Source: Panagrolaimus kolymaensis (Eukaryota > Nematoda > Chromadorea > Rhabditida > Panagrolaimidae). Taken from it: a stretch of DNA of 64,000 nucleotides. The stretch covers positions 9,238,001 to 9,302,000 of the forward strand of contig JAJQJQ010000004.1 of assembly GCA_028622995.1 (NCBI GenBank). Direction: 5' to 3'. Numbering within the stretch: the stretch's first letter is position 1; each line of letters opens with the position of its first letter. Positions 10,201-21,158 of the stretch are shown here, piece after piece. The translations under genes were made by a program, and so were the position numbers. The notes beneath the pieces were generated by a model. That model worked only from the letters and a program-made list of their open reading frames with translations, was not told where the DNA came from and searched no databases.

Positions 10201-13200
10201 CGCATTGTAAGGCAGTTAAAAAATAATTTAAAATATACCTGTTCCCAAAGCCACGATGGATGAAGCCACAGCAAAACTTGCAGGTGGTGGAGGGCCACAC
10301 ATAACCAAATCTTCATGAAATGGATCCGTGACTAATGGGGTTTCATATATTTTTGGTTTATATGCTTCCAAATCTTCTTTGGATATTATTCCACCTGAAA
10401 ACTTTAGATGAAAAAAATTGTCGACAGTTTAATTTTCAAAAAAATAAAAAATCCGAGAGATGTCTCAAAAAATAAATATATTTCATAAATGTTTTAATTC
10501 AAAACAATTTTTGGAAGCATATCCAAAAAATGCAACAATCCAGTTTAAAAAAATGAAAAAAAAATATTTTAAAATTTGTGACAATTACAAACAGATATTA
10601 ATAAATTAAAAATGTAATATAAGGGTATCACCGAAATGAACGTAAGTAAACTAACGCAGTTTGACACAAAAAAAAAACAAAAAATAGAGAACCTCAAAAT
10701 TAAGTTCATGAAAAAATAAATATTAAGTTTTGTTCTGCTTTGGTTCATTACAGTTTTAGTTTATTATTTATTCGAAAATTTCGAAAATTAGTTTGATATA
10801 AAGTAAAAAAGTGCCTTGTAAGAATCAGTTTTTATTAATGTTTTCCAAAAATAAATATGATAAGTGGGCGTCAAGATGGCAGTTTGATAAAATTTTAATA
10901 AAATTATTTAAAAAAAAGACATTCTTTCATTATTTTTGAGATTTGTTCAATTTTTTCTTATTACCTCATCAAAAAATAAATTTTGGTTAAAAAAATATCT
11001 TCCAAATAAAGGTAAGCAAACTCAGTTTTTCAATATCTCATTCCAACTGAATTTCAGTTGCTCCAACAGCCATAAAAAACTGCAGTTTAATATTGTATAT
11101 TTTTATATATAAAAAAATTAGATAAAGGAAAAATTAATTGACTACAGTTTGATAATGTATTAAAATAAAATTATTATTTATAATTTTGGAGATGCATACC
11201 GAGCTCAGTTTTTTTATTTTTTATGAAAATTATCCTTTTTTTTATCCTTTTCATGCCAAAAATGGTTTCGAAAAAAAAACACCAGCAATTGGACAACCAG
11301 TTTACTTTTTTTAAAAGACGCTAAAATTTAGAAAAAGGCATATAAAAAACAAAACAGTTTAATAAACTTTAATCCATGGCTCTCTTACCATTTTCTTCAA
11401 ATTCTTTTCCCATAATTTCAGCAAATTTTCCATGATAAAATAATTCCACTGGGTCTTCACTATTTGCAATTTCCTCCAACGTATTTGCGAGTTGTGTTCG
11501 CTTTATAATATCTCCATACTCATAAACCATTCCGGTTTTGGGATTTATCCATTCTCTGAAATAAATATTATTATTTCCCTTATTTATATTAGATTGCAAT
11601 TTTTTTGGCTTTTAAAAATTGTAAAATATTTTTTTTATAAGTAATAATATTTAAAAATGATTTTATTCATCCAATCAAAATATTATACAGTTTTTTTAAT
11701 TCTTTTTTGTTTTCGTTCGTTTAAAACTCGTTAAGACAAAAAAAGGTTTATAAGTTGATTAGTTTTTAATAACCAAATTTAATTTTTACAAATCATGATT
11801 CTCTGCTGCAAACAGTTTTTTTATTTTAAAATAATAAAATTTTAAACAAGTTCGGAATACCTTTCAAGAAGAGAAGACAGTTTTTTCTTTATTAACAAAA
11901 TAAAATTCACTGCAAAGCTCGAAAAGAAAAAAGCTTTACAATTTCCAGTAGCTCTTTTTTTTGTCAAAATCTTAGCACAAAAATTAACGAAGAAAGTTTC
12001 TTCAGTTTTTATTTAAAAAATCACTTCAAACTTTTGATAATAAACCAACAACAAGATTTTGGTCCAGTTTAAAAACAAAAAAATATAAAAATAGCTGTTT
12101 TCGTAATTTCATTAATTTTATAAATTTTCATTTTTAAAAACCAAAAAATTATTTAAATTCTTTGTAACCCCACCCAAAGCATCTTCACAGTTTTTTAAAT
12201 TTTAAAATAAATATACTAAATACAAAACTCACTGCATGGAAGGAGTAACCAAAAATTGATGTTCTTTAACTTTTAAAGTTTTTCCTAAATATTCTGAAAT
12301 GGGTAGTCCATTTCTTGCCAAATCCACTGAAGGCATAACTAAATCTTTCCATGAAATCTTTCCACTTCCATGATTTTTAAATGCCACCCAATATCCAGCG
12401 ATTTCACCGGGCGTGGCTATGGCTCGCCAACCATATTTCGATGCAGCCGAATCATTGTGAAACATATCTTTTGTGGATTTTTTGGGCGCAGTTTCTCTTG
12501 CATCAATAACCAAACATTTTTCTGTGGTTCGATTATATAAAGTCATAATAAATCCTCCACCAATTCCAGAGCTTTGAGGATTGGTAACTCCAAGGCAAAA
12601 TAATGAAGCAATGGATGAATCAATGGCATTTCCACCTTTAATAAGAATATCCCGCCCTATTTCAGAACATAATCCATGATCACATGTAACGGCAGCTTTT
12701 TTAAATTTTCCAAGTAATGAATATGATGGTGGCGCCCATTCATATCGCCCCGTTTGATTATGTGGCCACTAAAAAACGGGAAATAAATATTTTTTAATTA
12801 ATTTTTATTGAATAAGAGTCAGTCATTAATTTCGCTTTCTTTATTTTATCGAAATAAAAAAATCAGCTCATCAATTATTATTACAGTTTTAATTAATTAT
12901 TTTTAAAAATTCAAAAAGAAAAAAAAGAAATTTAATAGGAAATTTTTGTTTCGATGCCAGTTTAATAGAAAAAAAGATAAGAAATAAATATCAACGGAAA
13001 ATATCATTCCAGACAGTTAAATATCTAAATTCTGGATTTAATCTCTTAAATAAGCTTGTAAAATATGAAAGATATAGTGTGAGAATGTTTGCAGTTTTAT
13101 TCCATTAAAAAATTTAATTTTCTACAGTTTTTTAAACTATTTATTAATCCTCCCAATAAAATGGCTTGACAGTTTATTAACTAGAAATGAAAAATTTAAG

Positions 13201-16200
13201 TCAATCAGTTTTTAATTCTCGTATATTTTTCCGTCATAAAAATGATATAATACATGATCCACAGTTTTTTTTAATTTAATTATTTTTAAAAATAAAAATT
13301 TAATTTTATAACCTTGTTTAATTTAGATAGTTATTTAAAAAAAAAATTTCCTAAATAATTGCAAAAAAGTCACAGTTTAAAAAATTATTTTTGTGTTTTA
13401 TTTAATCCAAAAAGGTATAGTGAAGTGCTCTAGCAAGTAGTTAAAAAAAATTATTTTTAACGCAACAAAAACTTTTCTATGCAGTTTAATTTTTTCAGAA
13501 AAAACTAATAACTTCAAGCTTCGCAGTTTTTCATTTAAAAAAAAAGGCATAAATCAGAATTTAACTTTTGACGATGAAAGCAAAATCAATGTTGCTTACA
13601 CTGTTTTCGACTATCCTCCCCAGCTAATTCTTTAAACCATTACAGTTTTTTCAATAAATTAATTTAAAAAAAAGAAATATTTTAATTATCGAATAAAACT
13701 GCCACAAGGATTATTAATTTCAAAAGTTGGCGAAAACAACTCCTGACAGTTAATGATAATAAAAAATTATGTCAAAATAAAAAACAGTTTTTACCTATCA
13801 CTGACAATAACTAATTAAAGCAAGAAATAAAAAAGCAAATATTTGCACAGCTTTAGTAAAACAATAAACAAAAAAACCAACGTTGCCAGTTTTATTTAAT
13901 AAAAAAAAAGAAGAATTTATTGTTAGAATGACAATAATAGGGATATATCCGTGTCGTCTTAATTATATCAGTTAAAAAAATTAAAACACCTTTTGGTGAT
14001 TCAGTTTAAACTATGAAAACTTTAAAAGCAAGCTGCTTCTCATTATTATAGCTAACTCATCTCAGATGAAGGGTAGGTAAAAGAAGGCAGTTTTAATATA
14101 TAAAAATGGAAAGAAATTTTGGTTAAAAATAAGAGGAAAAAATTAATAAATTTAAATGCAATTTTTTTAATACATTTTCCTTCTCCATTCTGCTCAGTTT
14201 TTTTTATATTTCAAGTAAATTCTATGGTAAGAATTAAAATGAAATATGAACCAAATTTAATTCGTTTACAGTTTTAAGAAAAAAGAGTAAGTTTCGGTAT
14301 TTCAAGGATCATTAGTTTAATATATAATTTTTGGCTTTTAAAAAAACTATAACGATCTCAAGCAGTTAAAAAACCCAAATATTTTGATTGTCTTAAAAAT
14401 TATTATAAGTTATAATATTTTTATAAGCTCGTAAAAGCTCTCAACAGTTAATAATAAAAAAAATTCAAGAAATAAAAACAGTTTTTACCAATCCCGATAA
14501 TAACTAATGCAAAAAATAAAAACGCAAATGTTTACATAGCTTTAAAACAAGAACAACGATGAACAGTTTTATGTATAAAAAAAGAAGATGCTTTAGTTTA
14601 ATTGACCATAAATGAAATGGGTTATATCGCTATCTTATTTATAACAGTTAAAAAAATTCCAAACCTTTTCTTAGTTTTCATTTTAGACAATATACAAATT
14701 TAAAAACACTCTTCTTTATTTTTTTAACCAACCCTTCCCTCTCAGTAAGAAGAAAACAGTTTTAACCATAAATAAAAAAAATTATATTAGCAGTTTGATA
14801 ATGACAGAAAAAAAAGGAAGAAGAAATTTAACTAATCTTGTTTCCTCAAAACATCAATTGGCACAGTTTTTTTTATATTTCAAGTAAATTTTAAGATTTA
14901 ACTTACATTTGTTTGATGAATGGGTGAACCATTAATTTGTGGAGCAATAATAAATATTATCATAGCCGAAATTGTGAATAACATGATTATAACCCCAATA
15001 ATTATGTTTATCACCAATCTAAAATAAACGCTTAAAAGGTTTAAACAAATATTTCTATTTAAAACAAAAAATCAAAAAAAATTTTCCCCGAAAAAAAAAC
15101 CCGTCAAACACATTTTTTTTTGAATAACCAAAAAAGACCCACGAAAAATGAAATCGAAAAAAAGAGGGGTCTTTTGTTTGATAGAAAACTAAAAAACGAA
15201 GAATTGTTTAAATAAGAAAAAGAAAAAGCACGGAAATGAAAGCAAATTCATTTTTTTGGTTGTGGAGGAAACCGGTCAGTCATCAGTCAGCAGCAGCAAC
15301 AATATAGCTTCCTTTATTCAATTTTTTGTTTTGTTTGTTATTTATCCATCCATCCCCGTAGGCGATTCCATTCAATCAATGTTACGTAATTTTTTTTAGC
15401 AAAGAAAGAAAAAAGTTAGAGATCATGATGATGGGATTTTTGGAAGATAAAGATTATTATCCAAAAAATTGATAATGATTTGAAATGACATTGAAAAAAA
15501 TGACCGATCTAATTTTTAAAGAAAAAACAAGAAAGAAATATTTTTTCATCCAACAAAATGGAGATGCAGTTTTACAAAAAAAAACGTTAGAAAAAATTTG
15601 TCCTTTTTTTCTGAATTAAAAAACACCCATTTTTATTTTTCTGGGTCAGGTCAAATATTTCTTGTACCTTTTTTTTCAACCAAATTGCATATGGTTCAGA
15701 AAAAATAATAGAAACGCCTATTCACAGTTAATGTTTTAATTTACCTCAATTTTATTATTCAACCGTTTTACAGGTTTATAGTTTTAGTAATCCAACCTTT
15801 TATTAAAAGCATAATTTCAGTTTATTAAAAGATAAAAGTATGGCAGTTTTTTATATAAACGAAATTTCTTTTCCTTTTTTTTCGCAGTGAACAAGAAGAT
15901 GCAGTTTTATATTTCAAAAAATGCTTGCACCAACTTACTCTAAACCCACCAATAAAAATGTTACTCAGTTTAAATTATAAATTTAATGATAATAAAAACG
16001 AAAGACAGTTTTTTAAACAAATTATAAAAGAATAAAAAATATTATCATGCTTTTTTCTGAAATGGAGATTTTTTTTCGCCGTTTTTTTCCAGATCTTAGA
16101 ACTGCGCGCAGTGTTTTTTTAATGTAAATTTAATTCCAAAATTACATTCAATAGACAGTTTATAATCTAAATTTCTCAAGAATTTCGTTCGACAGTTAAA

Positions 16201-17380
16201 AATAAATTTAAAAATAAAGTTGTGACCAAAAAAAAGAGAAAAGAAAGAGTATGTTTTTAGAAGTTAATAAAGTTGGGAAAAAAACAAAAAAACGTTATCA
16301 TAGCAAGTCCTCTTAAAGGGACACTTTCACCTGACTCAAATTTTTGCTTACGACATGTTTTACCTCTTAGCGCGAAAGTTCTTTGTCAAGTCCATTTCGA
16401 AAAGGTTTGTAAGCGTTGGTCAAACTTTGTGAAATTTTTGAAATTTTTTTCAAAGCTTGGCAAAGACTTTTTTGATCTCGAATGTATTTCTAAGTGACAT
16501 TGGAATCAATCATACAAACAAGGCAAAGAAAATTAATTTCAAACTTTTTTTATTCCAAGTTTTGTATTTTTTTAAAAGGAGTTTATAAAAAAAACAATTC
16601 TATGATGCAGTTTATCTAATTTGTATTATATTAAAAAACAACAACGCGCAGCCTATGTTGTCAAATTGCTGTATTTTTGGTAATAAAACCATGTTCTCCA
16701 GAAACATGTCTGTCGTCAGTTAAAAAAGAATGAAAAAGAATATTTTTTTCTTCACAGTTTTATTAGAGCCTTTTTAAGTTTGAAAATATACACTGATGAT
16801 TTTCATAGTTTTCATAAAAGCAGTGACAAGAAAAAAAATTATAGTTCACGAAGAAATTAACTTAAACAGTTTTAATCCATGTAACAGCCATGAAATAAAA
16901 AATCCAGTTTAACTTATTAATAAAATTTAAATACAGAAAAGGTCAAAGGCAGTTTAATTATTTCCAAAAAATAACAAAAAGTGGTGATACTTAAAATTTT
17001 GAGGCATGAAAAAAGATAAAATTAATTATTAATAATTTTGAATAAGAAAAATTCGAATACAGTTTTTATGTTTTTTTATCAGTAAAAATTTTGTATAGTA
17101 TATGACCGGCGTTTGTCAATAAACAGTTTATTAAAAATTAAACCTCATCGCTCTCAAGATAAATCAGTTTAAAAATAATTACAAAAAAGACTACTTACCT
17201 ATATTTATAACCATTTATTATTTCCATTGACCTTGTCGTCGTCGTCAATGAGGCCGTTGTGGTCGTTGATGGCCTATTATTATTATTTCCATAATCTTGT
17301 AGCTGGCGTTCCAAATCATATGGATTAATTTTATCACCGCGATTTCTTGAAGAAATAATATCCATTCGACTGTAAAACAT
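7280..17380 (-). CDS. Gamma-glutamyltransferase (glutathione hydrolase), type II membrane protein
   Basis: Cleaves and transfers the gamma-glutamyl group of glutathione at the outer cell surface; a self-processing Ntn hydrolase. Eight exons, in coding order: 17380-17199, 15018-14907, 12768-12233, 11555-11389, 10394-10239, 10189-10146, 9304-8654 and 7441-7280. All phases agree and give about 669 residues (human GGT1 is about 570; the excess is N-terminal). Order: a cytosolic Asn/Thr-rich N-terminus, one signal-anchor helix (about 62-86, LVINIIIGVIIMLFTISAMI), the large chain with GGNAIDSSIA and SSGIGGGFIM, then the autoprocessing site DHGTSHVS with nucleophile Thr about 476, FNDEMDDFS, and a C-terminus ending QHPEGY. 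The start could also be the Met 15 nt downstream (17365), directly after an acceptor-like TTTTACAG. Introns are long and full of the CAGTTT motif described separately. Confidence 0.9.
13747..14905. repeat. Diverged tandem duplication of about 670-700 bp inside GGT intron 2
   Basis: Six consecutive motif copies and their flanks recur in the same order at offsets of 698, 694, 677, 676, 669 and 668 bp (13747/14445, 13785/14479, 13887/14564, 13969/14645, 14088/14757, 14195/14863). Shared flanks include CAGTTTTTACC followed by GATAATAACTAAT-like text, and an identical 27-nt stretch (14195 and 14863) of CAG, eight T, then ATATTTCAAGTAAATT. The second copy ends at the splice donor of exon 2. The CAGTT cores are better kept than the DNA between them. 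Confidence 0.65.
16270..16500 (+). other. Less AT-rich insert in GGT intron 1, possible gene or transposon relic
   Basis: This block lacks the CAGTTT motif and has a more balanced base composition than its surroundings. The + frame opened at 16273 (TTG, no ATG) contains LPLSAKVLCQVHFEKVCKRW, which faintly resembles an F-box (LP...VCKRW). No terminal inverted repeats or target duplication are visible. It may be a fragment of an F-box gene or of a transposon; neither can be shown. Confidence 0.25.
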
Positions 17381-18930
17381 TTTTTGTTTTGTCTCCCACA
17401 AACAATTATTTCTACGAATTCCAATTTTTTTTTGTTGGAATAAAAAAATAAATAATTGGTAGTGACACTTTTTTTCTTTCTTTTTTTTGAGTAACAAACA
17501 GTTTCCGACTTTTTTCGACGAAAGGAACCCAAAAAAATTAGATTAATCCCATCCAACAAAGTGAAAGTGTCTGATTCATTTTTTTTTTGCGCATCCTCAT
17601 CCCAAAAACTCTTCGTTTTTTATTGTGTTAAAAAACCATTCAGTTTTTGCGTTTTTTTTTTGTCGAACAAATTAAAATTGAATAAAATCTTAGAAAAAAA
17701 ACTCTCAAGGAATAAACTCTTCTTTTTTTTGTTATCTTCGAAGAAAATGAAAGTGAAAAAAATGTTTTAAAAAAAGTATGTATACTAATTCGATGAAAGT
17801 TATTGCTGAGAATTGGAGGGATATTCCCAGACGTAAAAAATATTCGTCTGGAAGAAAGATACACGCAAACTCAGTTTTGATTGCTGCTAAATTCTCAAAA
17901 AACATGTCTGCTTATTTATCGAATTGGCTCAAATGATTTGTAAGAAAATTAGTTAATTAATAAAGCTTTGCATAAAAATGAAGAAGCAAGTATCTAAGCC
18001 AAATCTCGCATTACTAAATGTTTCAATGCTACACAGTTTATTAAAAAAAGTAAATCATAACTTCACTTAAAAAATTAGCTATCTAAAATCAATTAAAAAT
18101 TTTTTGCATTAACCAATAAAACAATCGATGCTTCTTGGAAGCCACAATTTTTTCAATAAAAAAAGGATGCGCTTGAAAAAAAAAATATCGAAGCTTTCAA
18201 ACTATAACTTCAAGAAAATGTGATTAAAAAAATACCAAACGCTTTTAGAAAAATTGTGTTCAGATACAGACGTTTTTAAAACTCGTAAAAAATTTAATTT
18301 AAAAAAATCATAACCAAACGAGGTCAAAAAAACGTTTTATGAAAGAAAACCATTTCAGAAAAATGAGAAGAAAAAAAATGTGATCAAACTCCCATAAAAA
18401 AAATCAAAAACGCCTTCCTCAATTTTTCCTTTAAAATTTAAACCGTTTTTAACCATATTATTAAATAAAATCTAGTTTTCGAAGAATAGAATGGTAATAA
18501 AAAAAACCATGAACGAATGTGTAATTTTCTATCAAAAAAAAATATTTTATAATACTTGGACGCTATCAAACATAAACAAAGATTATTATTTATTTTTCTA
18601 TCTTGAAAAAATGGCAAAGTTCAGTAAAGTAATCCCCAAATTATGTAGCTAAAAACAAAGTTCATTCAACTAAAAAAAGCTTTCAAAAACTTTTCAAAGT
18701 CATAAAAAAAAGCCCTTTGAATGTTGCGCCAATTACAGTAAAAATGCGCAGAAACACCGCAAAAACCGGAAGCAATGTTGCTCGCAACTTTGTCTTCCAT
18801 CAATCAAACTTTGTTTCATTCCTTCATTTTTTTCTTCTTCAACTTCGTGGAGCTTTGATTTTTTGATCATTGATTTCAGAAATTTGCTTAATTTTGATAT
18901 TGCTGCTGCTTTCAACAAACAACAACAACA
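17381..18930. other. Divergent intergenic region between GGT and the otubain gene
   Basis: Both genes are transcribed away from this 1.55-kb region, so it should hold both promoters. It is AT-rich with many poly-A and poly-T runs. Only scattered CAGTTT copies remain (17.64, 17.87, 18.03 kb). A short hairpin (CCAGACG and CGTCTGG, 17827-17851) is visible. A TGATTTCAG at about 18872-18880 followed by about 50 nt to the start codon may be a spliced-leader acceptor for the otubain gene. No coding exon supported. Confidence 0.45.
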
Positions 18931-20522
18931 ATGGCGCCTGAACCTAATGAAGAAGTCGTCATCATTAACAACATGGCAGCTGAACGTGAAGAATCAATCA
19001 AAAGACTCCTTTCTGATGCTTCAAAAGAAAACTTTCTTCATGTTGCTCCACTTTCGTCTTGTCCTCATATGGATGCTATCAAGGATTTTGCTATGTTTAG
19101 CATTGATCTCAATCAAGAATGTCCTGAATGTACATCGGAAGAAGATAAGAAGAGAAAAGAAAATTGGATCTGCTTGACCTGTCATGCTGTAAGTTGTTAC
19201 TTTATTTTTGTTTACTCTTTTGTATACTCATTTTCTCTTTTTCAGGTTAATTGTAGCCGTTATGTTCATAATCATGCCGTTCGTCATTTCAACCTTCATC
19301 CTGATCATCCTATGGTCCTTTCAACTGTTGATCGATCTGCCTGGTGTTATGGTTGTGAACAATACGTCGACAATGAAAAGATGACTAGAATCAAGGCCAC
19401 CATGTTCGCTAGTAAAGATGATCAAAGTCTTGCTCAACAATTAGCTGATTCAGGAAACGTTATGTTCGAACAATCTCAAGCACGTCTTAAAGAAATTGAA
19501 GATGAAGTAAGCTTTCCTTTGTCTTTTTTTGATTACTAACTTATTGTTATGTTTCAGGTCAAACGAACACAAACTCTAGTTAGCAAGAAAGAAACAATCG
19601 AAGTTGGTCTCATCGCAGATTACGATGAATCAACCAGTCTTGTCTATTTCCAAAAAGCTTTGGTAAGCTTTCTTGTATGTAAATATGTGATTAATCATGG
19701 TCATTTTCAGGAACTTTCAACCAAGTATTCTCATATCAGAAAAATTCGTGGTGATGGTAGCTGCTTTTATCGAGCTGTCTTTGCAGCCCTCATCGAACGT
19801 GTTGTCGAACACCGAGATGAGCTTGAAACGTGAGTTAACTCCATTCTATTGAACCTTTGATAATCACTTTTACCTTTTAGACTTACTACCATTTGCAAAA
19901 GCTGGCGGCAACGATTGCTCAATTTGAAGTTTCCTGATACATTTTTTGAATTCTGTAATGCTGTAAGTTTATTTCACCATCCTTTTTTCATAACTTATTC
20001 TTTTGTTTTTAGACTGAAGCTTTTCTTGATTCCATCAAGAATACTGTCGAAGGCTCTCCAATGGATGATCTCAACCACGATGAAAAAGCAAATTATTATG
20101 TTGCTTTCTTACGGCATGTTTTTTTGCTCCTTTTTGTCCTTCTAATTGTTTATTTTTTTAGCCTCATCACTTCTGGCTTTCTTCGTGAAAATGCAGCTGA
20201 TTATGCTTTCTTTATTGAAGATGGTAAAACTTTGGAGCAATATTGTTTTGCAGAAATTGAACCAATGTGGAAAGAATGTGATCATCTTTCAATTATAGGA
20301 TTTATCAATGCTTTGAGTAAGTTTCATTTGCCTTGTTTTGATTCAACTTTTATCTTCTTTGTTTTAGAAACAAGTCTTCGAATTGAATACATGGATCGAT
20401 CTCAAGCTCCTGCAGGTGGTTGGTATCATGATGTTACTGGTGATGATTCAGCTGAACCCAAGTTATGTATCCTCTATCGTCCTGGTCATTATGATGTACT
20501 CTACAAGAAGGCTGCAGAATAA
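18931..20522 (+). CDS. otub-1: Otubain deubiquitinase fused to an N-terminal ZnF-UBP domain
   Basis: Eight exons (18931-19188, 19246-19506, 19558-19662, 19711-19829, 19881-19962, 20013-20113, 20162-20316, 20368-20522) give 411 residues; phases all agree. Residues about 44-127 form a ubiquitin-binding UBP zinc finger of HDAC6/USP type: CPHM, CPEC, NWICLTCHAVNCSRYVHNH, then HPMVLSTVDRSAWCYGC. A helical linker leads to an OTUB1-type OTU domain (about 160-411) with catalytic GDGSCFYRA (Cys about 226, Asp about 223) and the closing RPGHYDVLY (His about 401, Asp about 403), plus the otubain core LITSGFLRENA and EVEP-like IEPMWKECDHL. The active site looks intact. Otubains normally lack this finger, so the enzyme may read a free ubiquitin C-terminus while cleaving Lys48 chains; that role is inference. 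Intron 6 starts with GC (20114), a GC-AG intron. Confidence 0.9.
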
Positions 20523-20837
20523 TCAGAAAACTCAAGAATGCTTCCTGGTTGATGGTTTCAAATGCTTCAACTTTAATATGGCTCTTAATTATATTTTCTT
20601 GTTTTTTCTTTGTTTCTTGTGATATTTATGTCTTTGTTTAAATAATATATTATATGTTTATGTTCTTTGAAAATAAATTTTGTCATGTTTTGTTTGTGTT
20701 TGGAGATTTTTTGTATGTATTGCTAGATAGGGATGAATTGCAAGGACAAAGATAAGATTCAAAAAAAGATGTTTATTTCGTAATTACAGTCATTTATTTG
20801 TTTACATCGAACATTGGAACTTTAGTTTTTACAAGTT
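20523..20837. other. Convergent 3' spacer
   Basis: Tail-to-tail spacer between the otubain gene and the small secreted-peptide gene. AATAAA near 20671 is the likely otubain polyadenylation signal. Nothing else seen. Confidence 0.5.
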
Positions 20838-21158
20838 TTAATTTCTTTGTCCCATATTTGTGAATGATGGAGGACCATTAGGACCTGGACCGCCAGCTGA
20901 TGGAGGAGGAGGCATTGGACCATCACTGCCACCATTTTTATTTCCACTTCCCCAAACCCATGAATAATATGGAACATATGGGGAATAAACATATGGAGTA
21001 TAAACAAATTGAGAATTCACTGTTACAATAGCAAAAAGAGCAACAAACATGCAAATGATGATGCTGAAAAAAAGACAGTAAATTATCTCAATTTTGTTAT
21101 CGAAGAACGATAGCTGACATTTGGAAGGAATTAGTAAAACTTACATTTTGGAAGACAT
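20838..21158 (-). CDS. Small secreted Tyr/Pro/Gly-rich peptide
   Basis: Two exons (coding order 21158-21145, then 21063-20838) join in phase 2 and give 79 residues. The tiny first exon encodes MSSKI; together with the second it forms a clear signal peptide, MSSKIIIICMFVALFAIVTV followed by NSQ, with likely cleavage after Ser or Gln about 22-23. The mature part starts with tyrosine-rich repeats (YTPYVYSPYVPYYSWVWG) and continues GSGNKNGGSDGPMPPPPSAG to a Pro/Gly-rich tail. No cysteines remain in the mature chain. The composition suits a cuticle or matrix peptide, or a YG-rich antimicrobial-like peptide of the nematode NLP type; I cannot decide. Missed by single-exon searches because the first exon is 14 nt. 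Confidence 0.7.

Larger units (their letters stand above)
7012..17170 (+). repeat. Oriented CAGTT(T/A) motif array across the GGT introns
   Basis: Short motif CAGTTT or CAGTTA on the + strand (AAACTG or TAACTG in the sense of the GGT transcript), embedded in otherwise unrelated AT-rich DNA. Between 12,880 and 14,870 I count 28 copies (for example 12884, 13014, 13092, 13170, 13262, 13373, 13482, 13643, 13785, 13887, 14088, 14269, 14363, 14479, 14645, 14791) against one copy of the reverse complement (13,699). Spacing is 33-119 bp. Exons are free of it, and every GGT intron, including the 49-nt one (10190-10238), has at least one. It fades just beyond exon 1 at 17.2 kb. I know no named element of this kind. 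Confidence 0.75.

Noticed and set aside
12880..14870. CRISPR-like reading of the CAGTTT spacing
   Set aside because: The repeated unit is only 5-6 bp, spacing is variable, and the context is eukaryotic introns.
17827..17851. Short hairpin CCAGACG/CGTCTGG as a terminator or RNA gene
   Set aside because: Only a 7-bp stem with an 11-nt loop; too weak, and nematode genes do not use such terminators.
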